From JAJCYK01 sp965212195 (GTDB lineage: Bacteria; Bacteroidota; Bacteroidia; Cytophagales; Cyclobacteriaceae): DNA of 64,000 bases. The notes beneath the pieces were generated by a model. The model saw only the letters and a list, made by a program, of their open reading frames with translations. It was not told the origin of the DNA and searched no databases. Position numbers and translations under genes: made by a program. The stretch lies in the NCBI GenBank assembly GCA_965212195.1, contig CBDBUW010000010.1, positions 930,001 through 994,000 on the forward strand. Reading direction: 5' to 3'. Below are positions 63,820 to 64,000 of the stretch, in pieces (positions within the stretch are counted from its first letter, which is position 1; every line of letters begins with the position of its first letter).

Positions 63820-64000
63820 ATGAAGCTATATGCCTTAAAGACCCGACAAATAATCCCAATCCCCATTGAGGAAGCTTGGGATTTCTTCTCCTCGCCTCAT
63901 AATCTATCCAGGATCACCCCGGATCATATGAATTTTAACATCCTTTCGGAGGTTCCGGCGAAGGTGTATCCCGGCATGATCATAACCTACAAAGTGACCC
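63820..64000 (+). CDS. SRPBCC-superfamily protein, 3' end outside window
   Basis: ATG at 63820, 9 bp after the photolyase stop; 60 codons visible. The start KLYALKTRQIIPIPIEEAWDFFSSPHNLSRITP is the classic polyketide-cyclase/ligand-binding SRPBCC beginning. In related light clusters such a protein follows a photolyase. Function is unknown; partial. Confidence 0.75.
   Translation, partial: MKLYALKTRQIIPIPIEEAWDFFSSPHNLSRITPDHMNFNILSEVPAKVYPGMIITYKVT

Overview
The window reads as an ordinary chromosome segment of a Bacteroidota bacterium, most likely Flavobacteriales or a close relative. The evidence is a gldA-gldF-gldG gliding/export cluster close to dnaN, DUF4290 next to murA, a Bacteroidota-type dcw cluster without murF or ddl, many SPII lipoproteins, and promoters of the Bacteroidota sigma type (TTG-N18-20-TAnnTTTG) seen repeatedly upstream of operons. 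No rRNA, tRNA, CRISPR, phage or insertion sequence was recognised.

Layout. 0-2.8 kb (-): rsmA, mgtE and a truncated 2-hydroxyacid dehydrogenase. 2.9-9.1 kb (+): pdxA, DUF177, rpmF, plsX, fabH, efp, accB, accC, i.e. ribosome/translation and the entry to fatty acid and phospholipid synthesis. 9.1-10.3 kb: DUF3109 gene, a 49-codon ORF of the family often called SsrA-binding-like, and a promoter-plus-terminator unit on the minus strand that looks like an unannotated small RNA. 10.3-15.4 kb (+): pcrA/uvrD, DUF4290, murA (with Asp in place of the catalytic Cys) and a beta-propeller protein. 15.4-23.3 kb: dnaN, a TPR/propeller protein, the gldA-F-G unit with a fourth gene, and purine nucleoside phosphorylase.

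23.3-35 kb looks accessory: a GMC oxidoreductase pair, two large lipoproteins (L-domain repeats; Fn3 plus Kelch), a TPR histidine kinase with its LuxR-type regulator, a lipocalin-like lipoprotein and a sulfatase. Three direct copies of a roughly 55-bp intergenic repeat flank these blocks. 35-39.3 kb (+): acetyltransferase, FAD-linked oxidase, DUF4266/DUF3570 pair and FMN reductase. 39.3-54.8 kb (-): the complete dcw cluster from mraZ to ftsZ, preceded by three GTGGT boxes at exact 10-bp spacing that look like an MraZ operator.

54.9-64 kb: a lipid-anchored TlpA-like protein, polyprenyl synthetase, and a light-response island: a CarH/LitR-type MerR regulator with a cobalamin-binding region, an ECF sigma factor, crtI, crtB, a YpdA-like flavoprotein, a photolyase and the start of an SRPBCC protein. 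The most interesting signal is a shared operator, TGTTTA-N18-TAAACA, found with identical spacing upstream of the regulator, the sigma-crtI-crtB operon and the photolyase, with a fourth one-mismatch copy at the sigma gene start. This suggests a local B12/light-controlled regulon coupling carotenoid synthesis to DNA photorepair.
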